DNA from: Cyanobacteriota bacterium
GTDB taxonomy: Bacteria > Cyanobacteriota > Cyanobacteriia > CACIAM-69d
DNA: 64,000 nucleotides
NCBI GenBank assembly: GCA_022402445.1
Contig: JAKRSF010000007.1
Coordinates: 124,001 to 188,000, forward strand
Reading direction: 5' to 3'
The notes under the pieces were generated by a model. That model had not been told where the DNA came from, did not search any database, and was given only the letters and a program-made list of their open reading frames with translations. Positions 36,116-44,842 of this stretch are shown piece after piece. Both the position numbers and the translations under genes were made by a program. Each line of letters begins with the position of its first letter. Position 1 is the first letter of the stretch.

Positions 36116-37105
36116 ATGAAACCATCAATGGCCGCAGTTTTTACCAAAATGTTTGCCAAACCCCTCGCTGCGATCGCCCTCGCCGCGATCGCCCTCACCG
36201 CCTGCACCAGTCCGGGCACCCAAAACACCCCCGATAGCGCCGCCTCCCCCGAAGCCACCAGCACCACCGCCAACGCCACCGCCAGCGATCAAGTCCTCAC
36301 CCTCGGCGCAATCCCCGACCAGGATCCCGAACGGCTCCAGCGCCAGTACGAAAAACTCGTCGCCTACCTCGAAGCGGAACTGGGCATCGAAGTCGCCTAC
36401 AAACCCGTCGTAGACTACGCCGCCGCCGTCACCGCCTTCCAGGTGGGCGATCTCGAATTCGTTTGGTTCGGCGGCCTCACCGGCGTCCAAGCGCGCCTGC
36501 AAACCCCCGGAGCCACCGCGATCGCCCAGCGGGACGTGGACGAAAACTTCCGCAGCGTCTTCATCGCCAACCCCAGCGCCGGCCTCGCACCCTTCACCGA
36601 AATCACCGACCTCGCCCAACTCAAGGGCAAAACCTTCACCTTCGGCAGCGAATCCTCCACCTCCGGACGGCTCATGCCCCAATATTTCCTAGAGCAAGGG
36701 GGCGTCGCCCTCACCGACTTCCAAGGCCCCGCAGGCTTCTCCGGTGACCACGACAAAACCCTCGAACTGGTCCAGGCCGGAGCCTACCAAGTCGGAGCCC
36801 TCAACGAAAAAGTCTGGGAACAGCGCAGCGCCGAAGGCAAGGTCAACAACGACCAGGTGACCGTCATCTGGCGCACCCCCACCTACTACGACTACCACTG
36901 GGTGCTCCATCCCCAGATCGCCAGTGAATTTGGGGCCGACTTCCCCGAAAAACTGCGCGCCGCCCTCCTCAAGCTCTCCCCCGACAACCCCGACCACAAG
37001 GAAATCCTGGACCTGTTCAGCGCCGGGAAGTTCATCGAAACCAAGAACGAAAACTACGCCCAGATCGAAGCGATCGGTCGCAAAATCGGCAAAATCACCG
37101 ATTAG
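36116..37105 (+). CDS. PhnD-family phosphate/phosphonate-binding lipoprotein
   Basis: Periplasmic binding protein of the PhnD/PtxB family. A lipoprotein signal ends at the lipobox LTAC with the Cys at about residue 31. The core shows LTLGAIPDQDPERLQRQYEK, then LGIEVAYKPVVDYAAAVTAF, LEFVWFGGLTGVQARL, FTFGSESSTSGRLMPQYFL and FSGDHDKTLELVQAGAYQVG, all typical of the family. ATG 36116 is chosen; 36128 or 36149 would also leave a functional signal. No permease or ATPase gene adjoins it, so it is an orphan binding protein. Ligand (phosphate, phosphite or phosphonate) cannot be told from the sequence. Confidence 0.88.
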   Translation: MKPSMAAVFTKMFAKPLAAIALAAIALTACTSPGTQNTPDSAASPEATSTTANATASDQVLTLGAIPDQDPERLQRQYEKLVAYLEAELGIEVAYKPVVDYAAAVTAFQVGDLEFVWFGGLTGVQARLQTPGATAIAQRDVDENFRSVFIANPSAGLAPFTEITDLAQLKGKTFTFGSESSTSGRLMPQYFLEQGGVALTDFQGPAGFSGDHDKTLELVQAGAYQVGALNEKVWEQRSAEGKVNNDQVTVIWRTPTYYDYHWVLHPQIASEFGADFPEKLRAALLKLSPDNPDHKEILDLFSAGKFIETKNENYAQIEAIGRKIGKITD

Positions 37106-37167
37106 CTGATCCAATGGGCTGATTTGGGTCGCCCGCGATCGCGCCCCCCAGCAAAAACAATCACAGC

Positions 37168-37212
37168 AAAACCGGCCACACCCCATCCCGAAGGAGCAGG
37201 TTGGCCGGTTTT
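37168..37212. terminator. Bidirectional terminator between phnD-like gene and fba
   Basis: AAAACCGGCCA at 37168-37178 pairs with TGGCCGGTTTT at 37202-37212, followed by further T residues. The symmetric A/T ends allow it to work for both the rightward binding-protein gene and the leftward fba gene. Confidence 0.75.
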
Positions 37213-37247
37213 TGTAGCCTATGCAGTTGACGCCTTAGCCACTCAGA

Positions 37248-37267
37248 CAAAGGGCCTCAGCCCCCTG
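37248..37267. repeat. Degenerate member of the AAGGGGCT palindrome family
   Basis: CAAAGGGCCTCAGCCCCCTG is an imperfect version of the repeat found at 6518, 23013 and 34549, located 21 bases beyond the fba stop codon. Confidence 0.5.
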
Positions 37268-37287
37268 CCCCAAACGATCTTGGTAAC

Positions 37288-38367
37288 CTAGACCGCAACC
37301 GTCGTCTTGGTCGAAGCCGCCAAAGAGCCATTCGCATACAGACGAGCGAACTCATCGAGCGAAATTTGCTTGATCTTCGACGCATTGCCCGCCGTACCGA
37401 ACTGCTGGTAGCGCTCCAGGCACACCTGCTTCATGTACTTGATCGACGGCTTCATGAAGTGGCGCGGATCAAAGTTCTTCGGATCCTTCGCCGCCGCTTC
37501 GCGGATTGCCGCCGTGATCGCCAGACGGTTGTCCGTGTCGATGTTCACCTTGCGGACACCGCTCTTGATGCCCTTTTGGATTTCCTCAACCGGCACCCCG
37601 TAGGTTTCCGGAATCGCGCCGCCGTACTGGTTGATCATGTCCAACCACTCTTGAGGCACCGAGGACGACCCGTGCATCACCAGGTGGGTGTTGGGCAGGC
37701 GGCTGTGGATTTCTTCAATGCGGCTGATGGCCAGCACTTCGCCCGTGGGCTTGCGGGTGAACTTGTATGCGCCGTGGCTGGTGCCGATCGCAACGGCCAG
37801 GGCATCCACCTGGGTTTGCTCAACGAACTGCACCGCCTCATCGGGATCCGTCAGCAATTGATCCTTGCTCAAGGCCCCTTCAAAGCCGTGGCCGTCTTCC
37901 GCTTCACCCTTGCCCGTTTCCAGAGAACCGAGGCAGCCCAGTTCCCCTTCCACGCTCGCGCCGACCGAGTGGGCCACCTTGACCACCTCAGCGGTCACGG
38001 CCACGTTGTACTCGAACGAAGCGGGGGTTTTAGCATCAGCTTCCAGGGAGCCGTCCATCATCACGCTGGTGAAACCATTGCGGATGGCGGAATAGCAGGT
38101 GGCGGGGCTGTTGCCGTGGTCCTGGTGCATCACCACGGGGATGTGGGGGTAGGTTTCCACCGCCGCCAGCACCAGGTGCCGCAGGAAGTTTTCACCGGCA
38201 TAGCTCCGGGCACCACGGGAAGCCTGGAGGATCACCGGGCTGTCGGTTTCGTCCGCCGCCTGCATGATCGACAGGATCTGCTCCAGGTTGTTGACGTTGA
38301 AGGCCGGAATGCCGTAGCCATTCTCCGCCGCATGGTCGAGCAGAAGCCGCATGGGTACTAGCGCCAT
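37288..38367 (-). CDS. fba: Class II fructose-bisphosphate aldolase
   Basis: Zinc-dependent class IIB aldolase of the Calvin cycle and glycolysis, interconverting fructose 1,6-bisphosphate with the triose phosphates (also sedoheptulose 1,7-bisphosphate). Landmarks are [12 protein letters not shown], the zinc ligands in [55 protein letters not shown] and [14 protein letters not shown]. 359 residues, as in other cyanobacteria. The start ATG 38367 is supported by AGGAGG at 38377-38382. A predicted promoter and a perfect inverted repeat lie upstream (38433-38482). It reads toward the terminator at 37168-37212. Confidence 0.96.
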   Translation of the reverse strand: MALVPMRLLLDHAAENGYGIPAFNVNNLEQILSIMQAADETDSPVILQASRGARSYAGENFLRHLVLAAVETYPHIPVVMHQDHGNSPATCYSAIRNGFTSVMMDGSLEADAKTPASFEYNVAVTAEVVKVAHSVGASVEGELGCLGSLETGKGEAEDGHGFEGALSKDQLLTDPDEAVQFVEQTQVDALAVAIGTSHGAYKFTRKPTGEVLAISRIEEIHSRLPNTHLVMHGSSSVPQEWLDMINQYGGAIPETYGVPVEEIQKGIKSGVRKVNIDTDNRLAITAAIREAAAKDPKNFDPRHFMKPSIKYMKQVCLERYQQFGTAGNASKIKQISLDEFARLYANGSLAASTKTTVAV

Positions 38368-38432
38368 AGGATATTTCCTCCTGAGGTTTAGGATCTAGGA
38401 TCGATCGAAACGGACGGCTTTATAGGTCAGTT

Positions 38433-38462
38433 AGTCTATGCCTTGGCACAATCTTAAGACAA
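38433..38462 (-). promoter_or_regulatory. Predicted fba promoter
   Basis: On the minus strand TTGTCT (38462-38457) and TAGACT (38438-38433) are spaced by 18 bases, about 66 bases before the fba ATG. The -35 hexamer overlaps one arm of the inverted repeat at 38452-38482. Confidence 0.4.
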
Positions 38463-38482
38463 TTTCCGCCTTTGTCTTAAGA
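38452..38482. promoter_or_regulatory. Inverted repeat TCTTAAGAC upstream of fba
   Basis: TCTTAAGAC at 38452-38460 and its exact complement GTCTTAAGA at 38474-38482 are separated by 13 bases, overlapping the predicted -35 of fba. The spacing of centres, about 22 bases or two helical turns, suits a regulator dimer or dimer pair. The regulator is unknown. Confidence 0.4.
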
Positions 38483-38617
38483 GATTTTGCGCCGCGATCG
38501 CGCCCTACCCGCCCCGTCAGCAGCCAAAACGATGGACCTAAACCCCATCGGTCAACCCGCCCAAAGGCCCAAGGAATAACCGTTTGGGGCGATGACGGAA
38601 CTAGGACTTTGAAAAAA

Positions 38618-38689
38618 TGGGTCGCCTGGGATTCGAACCCAGAACTAGTCGGTTAAAAGCCGAATACTCTACCGTTGAGTTAGCGACCC
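38618..38689 (-). tRNA. trnK: tRNA-Lys (UUU)
   Basis: A 72-base cloverleaf reads leftward. The acceptor stem is GGGTCGC with GCGACCC and discriminator A; the D-arm is ACTC-loop-GAGT; the anticodon loop is CTTTTAA giving anticodon UUU; the T-arm is CTGGG-TTCGAAT-CCCAG. No CCA is encoded. A run of six T follows on the minus strand. It lies between fba and a glycosyltransferase gene with no other tRNA near. Confidence 0.95.
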
Positions 38690-38866
38690 AGGGCGTGCGG
38701 CAATCCCTTGCCAACCCGGGAAACCATAGTAGCGCGGCGATCGCGGTTTGTCAAACTTTTTGGCGGGGTTTTCTGGCGGATTTTTTGCGGATTGCTAGGT
38801 TGACCGCTGGCCTTGGGTTTCGAGCGTTATTTAATCTTTTTGTTTTTGATCTTTAGGATGGATGCC

Positions 38867-39889
38867 CTAGCGATCGCGGCCAGCCACCGGCCCCGCAGGG
38901 GGCGCAGAGCGATGGGCCAGGGTACTGCGGAGCCGTTGATAGCGACTGCGGGCCAGATCGGCGCGGCGGGCCCGTAGCTGGATTTCCTCCAGAAGTTTCC
39001 GGTTCACGGCGATCATGTCCCCCACCAACCCCAGGATCCAAAGCTGAATGCCCGCCAGCAGCAAAATCGCCGCCAGGATCAAACTGGGCACATGGGCGCG
39101 ATCGGTCCCCATGAAATACAGCAGCAGCCAGCGCACCGACAGCAGCATCCCGCAGCCAAAGGGCAACGACCCCAGCAGCAGAAAAAACCGCAGGGGTTTA
39201 TAGGCCATAAAAATCCGCAGGATCGTAAACATCGAGCGGCGCACATAGGCCGGAATGCTCTTGACCAGGCGCGAGGGCCGCAGGTAGCCGTTGGTGCGGA
39301 TGGGCACCCAGGTGATCGACAGGCCCTTTTGGCCCGCCTGGATGATGGTTTCTAGGGTGTAGGTGTACTCATTAAACACATTGAGCCGGAGGGCCGCGTG
39401 GTGGGTCATGGCCCGGAAACCGCTGGGGGCGTCGGGGATGGTGGTGCCGCTGGCGAGGCGCACGACGGAACTGCCGAGGGCCTGTAGGAGTTTTTTGGCG
39501 GGGGAAAAGTCCTGGATGTCCTGGATGGGCCGCGCGCCGATGACGATTTCCGCGTCGCCATCGAGGATGGGCTGGATCAGTTTGGGGATGTCGGCGGCGC
39601 AGTATTGGTTGTCGGCGTCGGTGTTGACAATGATGTCGGCCCCGGCGTGGAGGCAGGCGTCGAGGCCGGCCATGAATGCCCTGGCGAGCCCTTGGTTGTA
39701 GGGCAGACGGACGATGTGATCGACCCCGCAGGCTTTGGCGACTTCGGCGGTGCGATCGCGGCTGCCGTCATCAATCACGAGCCATTCCAGTTCATCAATG
39801 CCGGGGAGGCGGCGGGGCAGTTCCGCCAGGGTGATGCCGAGGGTGGCCTCTTCGTTGTAGCAGGGGATTTGGATAATCAGTTTGGTCAT
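38867..39889 (-). CDS. Family 2 glycosyltransferase, dolichyl/polyprenyl-phosphate sugar synthase type
   Basis: A 340-residue GT2 enzyme with the N-terminus IIQIPCYNEEATLGITLAEL, the nucleotide-binding LVIDDGSRDRTAEVA and the metal site VNTDADNQYCAADIP. Two hydrophobic segments at about residues 232-255 and 266-292 anchor the C-terminus. This layout resembles polyprenyl-phosphate mannose/glucose synthases (DPM1/GtrB type) that supply lipid-linked sugars to GT-C enzymes. Such enzymes could feed the membrane glycosyltransferases at 13597-19050, but this is speculative. The start is ATG 39889. Confidence 0.86.
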   Translation of the reverse strand: MTKLIIQIPCYNEEATLGITLAELPRRLPGIDELEWLVIDDGSRDRTAEVAKACGVDHIVRLPYNQGLARAFMAGLDACLHAGADIIVNTDADNQYCAADIPKLIQPILDGDAEIVIGARPIQDIQDFSPAKKLLQALGSSVVRLASGTTIPDAPSGFRAMTHHAALRLNVFNEYTYTLETIIQAGQKGLSITWVPIRTNGYLRPSRLVKSIPAYVRRSMFTILRIFMAYKPLRFFLLLGSLPFGCGMLLSVRWLLLYFMGTDRAHVPSLILAAILLLAGIQLWILGLVGDMIAVNRKLLEEIQLRARRADLARSRYQRLRSTLAHRSAPPAGPVAGRDR

Positions 39890-39960
39890 GCTCTCGTTTT
39901 ATGGCCTAGCCATGGGGGGGGTGAAGGTGGGGCCGCCGCGATCACGCAATAAATCGCGCA

Positions 39961-40527
39961 ATGTTAGAACAGGATGAGGACCAGAAGATACGACTGGAGT
40001 ATGCAGGGAACGGCATGGACGACGGCTCGGAAGACCAAAAAATCCCAGATGCGGTGGAATCGGGCAACGGCCTGCGGGGGTTTGTGGCCCTGGGGGAATT
40101 TTTGCAGGAGGACGGCTGGTACCCGGTCCGGGTGACCGATCGGCTGGCCTATCGCACCTTCTTTTCCGGTAAGAATGGGGAATTGCGGTGCTATACGCGG
40201 GTGCGCCCGGACATGGAGCAGGTGATTTTCTATGCCATCTCGCCGGTGCGGGTGCCGCCGGAAAAACGGCTGGCGGCGGCGGAATTCATCACCCGCGCGA
40301 ACTACGGCCTGCCCATGGGCAATTTTGAGATGGATATGGAGGATGGGGAGGTGCGCTTCAAGAGCAGCCTCGATTTTGAGGGGGAAATCCTCGGCCCTAA
40401 CCTCCTCCGCAATCTGATCTATCCGGCGGTGCAGACGCTGGATCTTTACCTGCCGGGGCTGTTGCAGTTGATCTATGGCGAGGTGACGCCCCTAGAGGCG
40501 ATCGCGGCGATCGAAGAAAAGGACTAG
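39961..40527 (+). CDS. YbjN-domain protein
   Basis: A 188-residue soluble protein of the YbjN family, which has a type III secretion chaperone-like fold and is linked to stress or motility regulation in some bacteria. Recognised from LGEFLQEDGWYPVRVTDRLA, VPPEKRLAAAEFITRANYGL and the following PMGNFEMDMEDGEVRFKSSL. The N-terminal 40 residues are acidic and variable. The start ATG 39961 is likely, with internal ATG 40015 possible. It is convergent with glmU. Confidence 0.78.
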   Translation: MLEQDEDQKIRLEYAGNGMDDGSEDQKIPDAVESGNGLRGFVALGEFLQEDGWYPVRVTDRLAYRTFFSGKNGELRCYTRVRPDMEQVIFYAISPVRVPPEKRLAAAEFITRANYGLPMGNFEMDMEDGEVRFKSSLDFEGEILGPNLLRNLIYPAVQTLDLYLPGLLQLIYGEVTPLEAIAAIEEKD

Positions 40528-40561
40528 GACGACGGCTAGACCCCCCACCTCAACCGCGTAG

Positions 40562-40580
40562 GGGCGGGGTTCCCCCGCCC
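40562..40580. terminator. GC hairpin between convergent genes
   Basis: GGGCGGGG at 40562-40569 and CCCCGCCC at 40573-40580 form an 8-bp stem with a three-base loop, preceded by GTAG. Similar GTAGGGGCGGG hairpins are frequent intergenic repeats in cyanobacteria. It lies between the YbjN gene and glmU ends; it lacks a T-run. Confidence 0.5.
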
Positions 40581-40618
40581 AGCCCCGCCCAGCCTCACCC
40601 CGCCAGCCCCGTCTTGCC

Positions 40619-42019
40619 CTAGGAGGACGCCGCGTCGCGCAGATATTTCGGTCGCCAGCCCGGATAGACCACCTGCTTCGATCGCGCCACCACCAGCGCA
40701 TCCCCCGCCACATCCTTGGTCACCACGGACCCGGCCCCGATGGTCACGTCATCACCGATCGCGATCGGAGCCACCAGAACGCTATTCGAGCCGGTTTTGA
40801 CGCGATCGCCCACCGTCGTCCGGTGCTTTTGATAGCCGTCATAGTTGGCCGTGATCGTCCCCGCCCCGAAATTGCAGCGATCGCCGACCGTCGCATCCCC
40901 CAGATAGGTCAGGTGGGCCGCATTCGTCGCCTCCCCGAGCTGGGCATTTTTCAACTCCACAAAATTACCGATGCGGCAGCGATCGCCCAGGGCCGTCCCC
41001 CCCCGCAGATGGGCATAGGGACCCACGCGGCCCCCCGCCCCCACCGCACTGTCCGCCACCACCGAATAGATCACCGTCGCCCCTTCGCCAATCTGGGCAT
41101 TTTCCAGCAGCGTCCCCGGCCCGATGCGCGCCCCCGCCGCCACCTTGGTTTTGCCCCGCAGGTGGGTTTGCGGCTCAATGATCGCATCCGGCGCAAGCTC
41201 CACCGTGTCGTCGATCGTCACGCTGTGGGGGTCAATAATCGTCACCCCCGCCTGCATCCACCGCCGCTTCGATCGCTCCTGCAACACCCCATAGGCCGCC
41301 GCGAGCTGGGCGCGATCGTTAATGCCCCAAATCTCCGACACATCCGCCACATCGATCGCCGCCGCCGGAGCCAACGCCTTGATCGCATCGGTCAAATAAT
41401 ATTCCTGCTGATCATTGTCCGCCCGCAGGTTCGGCAACATCGTCGCCAGGGCACCCCAGCGGAAGCAATAGATCCCCGCATTGATGCGCTTCTGCTGGCG
41501 CTGGGCATCGGAACAGTCGCGATGTTCAATGATTTCCTGCACCATCAGGCGATCGCCACTGATGCGCTCATTGCAAAACACCCGCCCATAGCCCGTCGGA
41601 TCCGCCAAGCAGGCCGTGAGGATCGTCGCCCCCTGATCCCCCGCCCGGTGTAGATCCAGCATTGCCTGCAAGGTCATGGGCCGCAGCAGGGGCACATCCC
41701 CATTGAGCACCAGCAGATCCCCCTCGAAGCCGACCAAATGGGGCAACAGTTGCTGCACCGCGTGGCCCGTGCCCAACTGCTCCAGTTGATCGACAAATTC
41801 CACCGGAGTGGATCCCACCGTGGCCCCGGCGAGGCGATCGCGCACCAGCTCCGCCCGGTGGCCCACAATCACGAAACAGCGATCAACCGGAATGCCCGCC
41901 AAACTTTCGAGCACCCGCTCCACCAGGGTTTTGCTGCCTAGGGTATGCAACACCTTGGGCAGATCCGACTTCATGCGAGTGCCCTTACCCGCCGCCAGGA
42001 TCGCGATCGCTAATGCCAT
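40619..42019 (-). CDS. glmU: Bifunctional GlmU
   Basis: Bifunctional N-acetylglucosamine-1-phosphate uridyltransferase and glucosamine-1-phosphate acetyltransferase, producing UDP-GlcNAc for peptidoglycan and envelope polysaccharides. The uridyltransferase domain (about 1-230) starts with [19 protein letters not shown] and contains [13 protein letters not shown] and [11 protein letters not shown] left-handed beta-helix of hexapeptide repeats follows, with the acetyltransferase site region [20 protein letters not shown] and [12 protein letters not shown]. The length of 466 residues is normal. The start is ATG 42019. No glmS or glmM gene is near. Confidence 0.95.
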   Translation of the reverse strand: MALAIAILAAGKGTRMKSDLPKVLHTLGSKTLVERVLESLAGIPVDRCFVIVGHRAELVRDRLAGATVGSTPVEFVDQLEQLGTGHAVQQLLPHLVGFEGDLLVLNGDVPLLRPMTLQAMLDLHRAGDQGATILTACLADPTGYGRVFCNERISGDRLMVQEIIEHRDCSDAQRQQKRINAGIYCFRWGALATMLPNLRADNDQQEYYLTDAIKALAPAAAIDVADVSEIWGINDRAQLAAAYGVLQERSKRRWMQAGVTIIDPHSVTIDDTVELAPDAIIEPQTHLRGKTKVAAGARIGPGTLLENAQIGEGATVIYSVVADSAVGAGGRVGPYAHLRGGTALGDRCRIGNFVELKNAQLGEATNAAHLTYLGDATVGDRCNFGAGTITANYDGYQKHRTTVGDRVKTGSNSVLVAPIAIGDDVTIGAGSVVTKDVAGDALVVARSKQVVYPGWRPKYLRDAASS

Positions 42020-42320
42020 GACTCTTCCTTCGCCTGCCTGCTAAAAACCTGTGGAACCCAAAATTCAGCGCAATGGTACCAAACTCCGTTACCGGCCTCT
42101 GGCTTGAGTTTGTGACCCAAGATTTGCCCCAAGAGCTGACCCAGGATCCCATCCAAAAAATGGACCCTAGGCCCGGTTCCGAGAACGGATCGCGGATGCC
42201 CCAGCGGCGATCGCGCGATCGCGGTCCCCATGCCCTGAACTGGACTTTTCAGCCATCCTCCCACCGCGTGCCGTATTGCTGATACTTTTTTCAGAGTTAC
42301 CCTCTAGGAGTTTGACCGTC
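42020..42320. other. Divergent glmU-ndk intergenic region
   Basis: About 300 bases between the starts of glmU and ndk. It contains a HIP1 cluster near 42208-42222 and the ndk ribosome-binding site (AGGAG at 42306-42310). I see no convincing promoter hexamers, small gene or RNA. Confidence 0.35.
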
Positions 42321-42770
42321 GTGGAACGCACATTTATTGCCATCAAGCCGGATGCCGTCCAGCGTGGGTTGATCGGCACCATCATCCAGCGCTTTGAAGC
42401 GAAGGGCTACAAACTGGTGGGGATGAAGTTTATGAACGTCAGCCGCGAGCTGGCGGAGCAGCACTACGCATCCTTGAGCGATAAGCCCTTTTTCCCCGGT
42501 TTGGTGGATTTCATCACCTCTAGCCCGGTGGTGGCTATGGCTTGGGAAGGGGACGGTGTGGTGACCGGTGCCCGGAAAATTATTGGGGCCACGAGTCCGG
42601 CGGCGGCGGATCTGGGCACGATTCGCGGCGACTTTGGCGTGACCGTGGGCCGTAACTTGATCCATGGCTCCGACGCGATCGAAACGGCGGAGCGGGAGCT
42701 GGGCCTGTGGTTTAAGGAAGGGGAATTGACGGATTGGAGTCCGGTGGCGACGGCGTGGCTCTACGAGTAG
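42321..42770 (+). CDS. ndk: Nucleoside diphosphate kinase
   Basis: Transfers the gamma-phosphate of NTPs onto NDPs through a phosphohistidine. The N-terminus [24 protein letters not shown]-type segment [15 protein letters not shown] and the active-site block [15 protein letters not shown] are diagnostic; the His in IHGSD is catalytic. The start is GTG 42321, positioned ten bases after AGGAG and matching the family N-terminus; longer starts at 42276 or 42312 are unlikely. 149 residues, as expected. A hairpin terminator follows at 42862-42901. Confidence 0.96.
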   Translation: MERTFIAIKPDAVQRGLIGTIIQRFEAKGYKLVGMKFMNVSRELAEQHYASLSDKPFFPGLVDFITSSPVVAMAWEGDGVVTGARKIIGATSPAAADLGTIRGDFGVTVGRNLIHGSDAIETAERELGLWFKEGELTDWSPVATAWLYE

Positions 42771-42861
42771 GGCTTGGCCTGTAGAACTTGGCCTGGTTTG
42801 GTGACGGGTCTTTGGCCCGTTGACCCTCCGTAATTAGGTCTCACTGAAACAGGTCTAGCTG

Positions 42862-42901
42862 AAATGGGATCGTCGTAGGGCGGTCCCATTTCGCTGTTTT
42901 T
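42862..42901 (+). terminator. Intrinsic terminator of ndk
   Basis: AAATGGGA at 42862-42869 pairs with TCCCATTT at 42884-42891, followed by CGCTG and a T-run at 42896-42901. Confidence 0.7.
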
Positions 42902-43039
42902 GTGGTGGTTTCTGTGGTTCGGGAGGTTGGGCAGGGGTGGGGGCGGTGGGCTAGAACCGTGGGGTGAATGGGTTTGAGTTGATTGGTTTTGATGTTTGGC
43001 TTCGCGATCGCGGCGGGCCGCCATGGGGGAATGGGAAAG

Positions 43040-44002
43040 ATGAAGGCAACGGTCAATCAAAAATCTCAGGGCGAGATGAATTCGGGGCGATCGCGCCCTC
43101 GGAAGATCCTGACCCTACCGCTGCTGGCCCTGTTGGGATCCACGGCGATCGCGGGGTGCGGCACCACCCAGCAGTCTGCCATCGTCCCGATGATGAAGGA
43201 GCAAGCCCCCCAGAACGCCGCGATCGCCGATCAATCGGCCCCCGCCCCACCAACGACGGCCAGCGGCACCGGTCCCGCCAATGCCGCCCCCAGGCCCACC
43301 CCCATGCTGATCCGCACCGCCCGCCTGACCCTGCGGGTGGATGATGTGGCCGCCGCGATCGGGTCCGTCCAGGCGATCGCCAGGGCCAAGGGCGGCGACT
43401 TATTAGACCTTCAGGACCTCGCCGATCCCAACAACCAACGGCAGGCCAATCTCATCCTGCGCGTCCCCCAGGGGCAACTCGACGGCACCCTCAACGACAT
43501 CGCGGCCCTCGGGCGACCCATCGAACGCCAGATCAGCGCCGAAGACGTGACCGATCAAATCGTCGATGCCGACGCCCGCCTACGGAACCTGCGCCGCAAA
43601 GAGCAAAGTTTTCTCGCCATCCTGGAGCGCGCCGGGGCCATCAAAGACGTCCTCGCCGTCACCGAGCAGGTGGAACGCACCCGCACCGAAATCGAAGTGC
43701 TCGACGCCCAACTCAAATCCCTGCGCGATCGCGTCGCCTACTCACAAATCACCCTTGAACTGCGCCAGAGCATCGCCAGCGGCAGCGACGCCAACCCCCT
43801 TTCCGCCCAGCTCCTCGACACCTGGGGCCAAGCCTCCAACTCCCTCGGCAGCCTCACCGTCGGACTCCTCAAACTCCTCCTGTGGCTGCTGGTCTACACT
43901 CCCTACTGGCTCGCGATCGCCGCCATCATCTGGGCGATCGCCCGACACATCCGGCGTCATCCCAGGGAAAATCGTCAAAGCGACCCAGGGCCAACAAAAT
44001 AA
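43040..44002 (+). CDS. DUF4349 lipoprotein
   Basis: Probable lipoprotein with a DUF4349 domain. The hydrophobic signal LTLPLLALLGSTAIAGC ends in a lipobox Cys. The core begins with LIRTARLTLRVDDVAAAIGS and includes ANLILRVPQGQLDGTLNDIA, ISAEDVTDQIVDADARLRNL, then a coiled coil (EQVERTRTEIEVLDAQLKSL). A transmembrane segment (LLKLLLWLLVYTPYWLAIAA) lies near the C-terminus with a basic tail. ATG 43040 is used; ATG 43076 would give a more compact signal peptide. The stop codon abuts the palindrome at 44001-44018. Function unknown. Confidence 0.82.
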   Translation: MKATVNQKSQGEMNSGRSRPRKILTLPLLALLGSTAIAGCGTTQQSAIVPMMKEQAPQNAAIADQSAPAPPTTASGTGPANAAPRPTPMLIRTARLTLRVDDVAAAIGSVQAIARAKGGDLLDLQDLADPNNQRQANLILRVPQGQLDGTLNDIAALGRPIERQISAEDVTDQIVDADARLRNLRRKEQSFLAILERAGAIKDVLAVTEQVERTRTEIEVLDAQLKSLRDRVAYSQITLELRQSIASGSDANPLSAQLLDTWGQASNSLGSLTVGLLKLLLWLLVYTPYWLAIAAIIWAIARHIRRHPRENRQSDPGPTK

Positions 44003-44018
44003 GGGGCTGACGCCCCTT
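44001..44018. repeat. AAGGGGC palindrome at the DUF4349 stop codon
   Basis: AAGGGGC at 44001-44007 and GCCCCTT at 44012-44018 form a stem with loop TGAC; the stop codon TAA (44000-44002) overlaps the first bases. Related to the elements at 6518, 23013 and 34549. Confidence 0.6.
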
Positions 44019-44075
44019 GCCCCCATCAGCCCCACCAAAAGGCCCTAGGAATTGCAGGTCAATTCACAGCGGATC

Positions 44076-44297
44076 CTAAACCACCTCTTCGTAATCCCCA
44101 AACGCCGAACCATTGCGCTCTAGCCATTCAAAAATCCGATCCAACTGCTGCAACGTCACCAATCCGTACTGCCACAGCACCATCGGTAACAGGGCCGGAT
44201 ACTGCGCCTGCCCCAGCGCCATCTGAATCGAATCCTCCGGAATCGCCAGATCGCGCCGCAGGAACCGGATCAAGCGTGCTTGCCGTTGTGCGCCCAT
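44076..44297 (-). CDS. DUF2949 family protein
   Basis: A 73-residue cyanobacterial protein recognised as DUF2949 from LIRFLRRDLAIPEDSIQMAL and PMVLWQYGLVTLQQLDRIFE. It is soluble, helical and of normal family length. The ATG at 44297 is a natural start. It is convergent with the DUF4349 lipoprotein gene and separated from tldD by a 545-base gap. Function is unknown. Confidence 0.8.
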   Translation of the reverse strand: MGAQRQARLIRFLRRDLAIPEDSIQMALGQAQYPALLPMVLWQYGLVTLQQLDRIFEWLERNGSAFGDYEEVV

Positions 44298-44690
44298 GGT
44301 CCGTTACCTCCCTCTTAAACTTGCGCGATTGAACCGTCGATCAGTCCCAGGCGGAACCCTTGGCAGCGTCGCGCGATGCAACCCCAACGCCACAGGGTTT
44401 TGATTTGTGTACAGTATATCCTGTCCCCCCAAGTCGTGCGCGATCGCGGGATCGCCGGGGGAATTGGCCTCGCCCTTGGGATCAAGCCATTGCCCGTTTC
44501 ATAGGTTGTATCGGAGGGCAATGGCTGTGCTTGGAAACACTGTGCCAATTTCATGTTCATCCTATCGATCGCGCCGCCCCCCGACAGCGATCGCGATCGC
44601 AAGCCCCTAGGATCTCAGACACCGGTCAACGGGACAGGGATCAACGGAATCCGCCGCCGCCGCCCCCCAGCCACCCCGGCCCACCCCACG

Positions 44691-44727
44691 AAAAACCCCC
44701 ACCGATCCATCATCAGCAGGGGTTTTT
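44691..44727. terminator. Bidirectional hairpin terminator downstream of tldD
   Basis: AAAAACCCC at 44691-44699 pairs with GGGGTTTTT at 44719-44727. The arms provide a T-run in either direction, so it can end the leftward tldD transcript, whose stop is about 116 bases upstream on that strand. Confidence 0.7.
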
Positions 44728-44739
44728 GTAGCCTCGTCA

Positions 44740-44765
44740 TCCCCCATACCAGGGGGACAGTTTTT
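44740..44765 (+). terminator. Second hairpin with T-run
   Basis: TCCCCC at 44740-44745 pairs with GGGGGA at 44752-44757, followed by CAG and TTTTT at 44761-44765, a plus-strand terminator arrangement although no plus-strand gene is seen immediately upstream. Confidence 0.5.
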
Positions 44766-44788
44766 GAATTGCTTGAATTATTTGATAC

Positions 44789-44830
44789 GGAGCGTTACGG
44801 ATCGCCTTCAACACATCTCCCTAACGCTCC
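44789..44830. repeat. Hairpin immediately after tldD stop
   Basis: GGAGCGTTA at 44789-44797 and TAACGCTCC at 44822-44830 are perfect complements with a 24-base loop, 12 bases beyond the tldD stop codon. No T-run, so it may stabilise the 3' end rather than terminate. Confidence 0.5.
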
Positions 44831-44842
44831 CCCGGCACTGCC

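Larger units (their letters stand above)
44298..44842. other. 545-base gap rich in hairpins
   Basis: No credible coding gene: the plus-strand open frame at 44360-44731 has a composition (Arg/Pro/His-rich) typical of a shadow frame. It holds the DUF2949 leader (AGTATA at 44413-44418, a possible minus-strand TATACT -10) and three hairpins at 44691-44830 next to the tldD 3' end. A small RNA here cannot be excluded. Confidence 0.4.

Noticed and set aside
44360-44731. 123-residue plus-strand frame in the gap before tldD
   Set aside because: Pro/Arg/His-rich with no ribosome-binding site, and it runs into the terminator hairpin at 44691; not supported as a gene.
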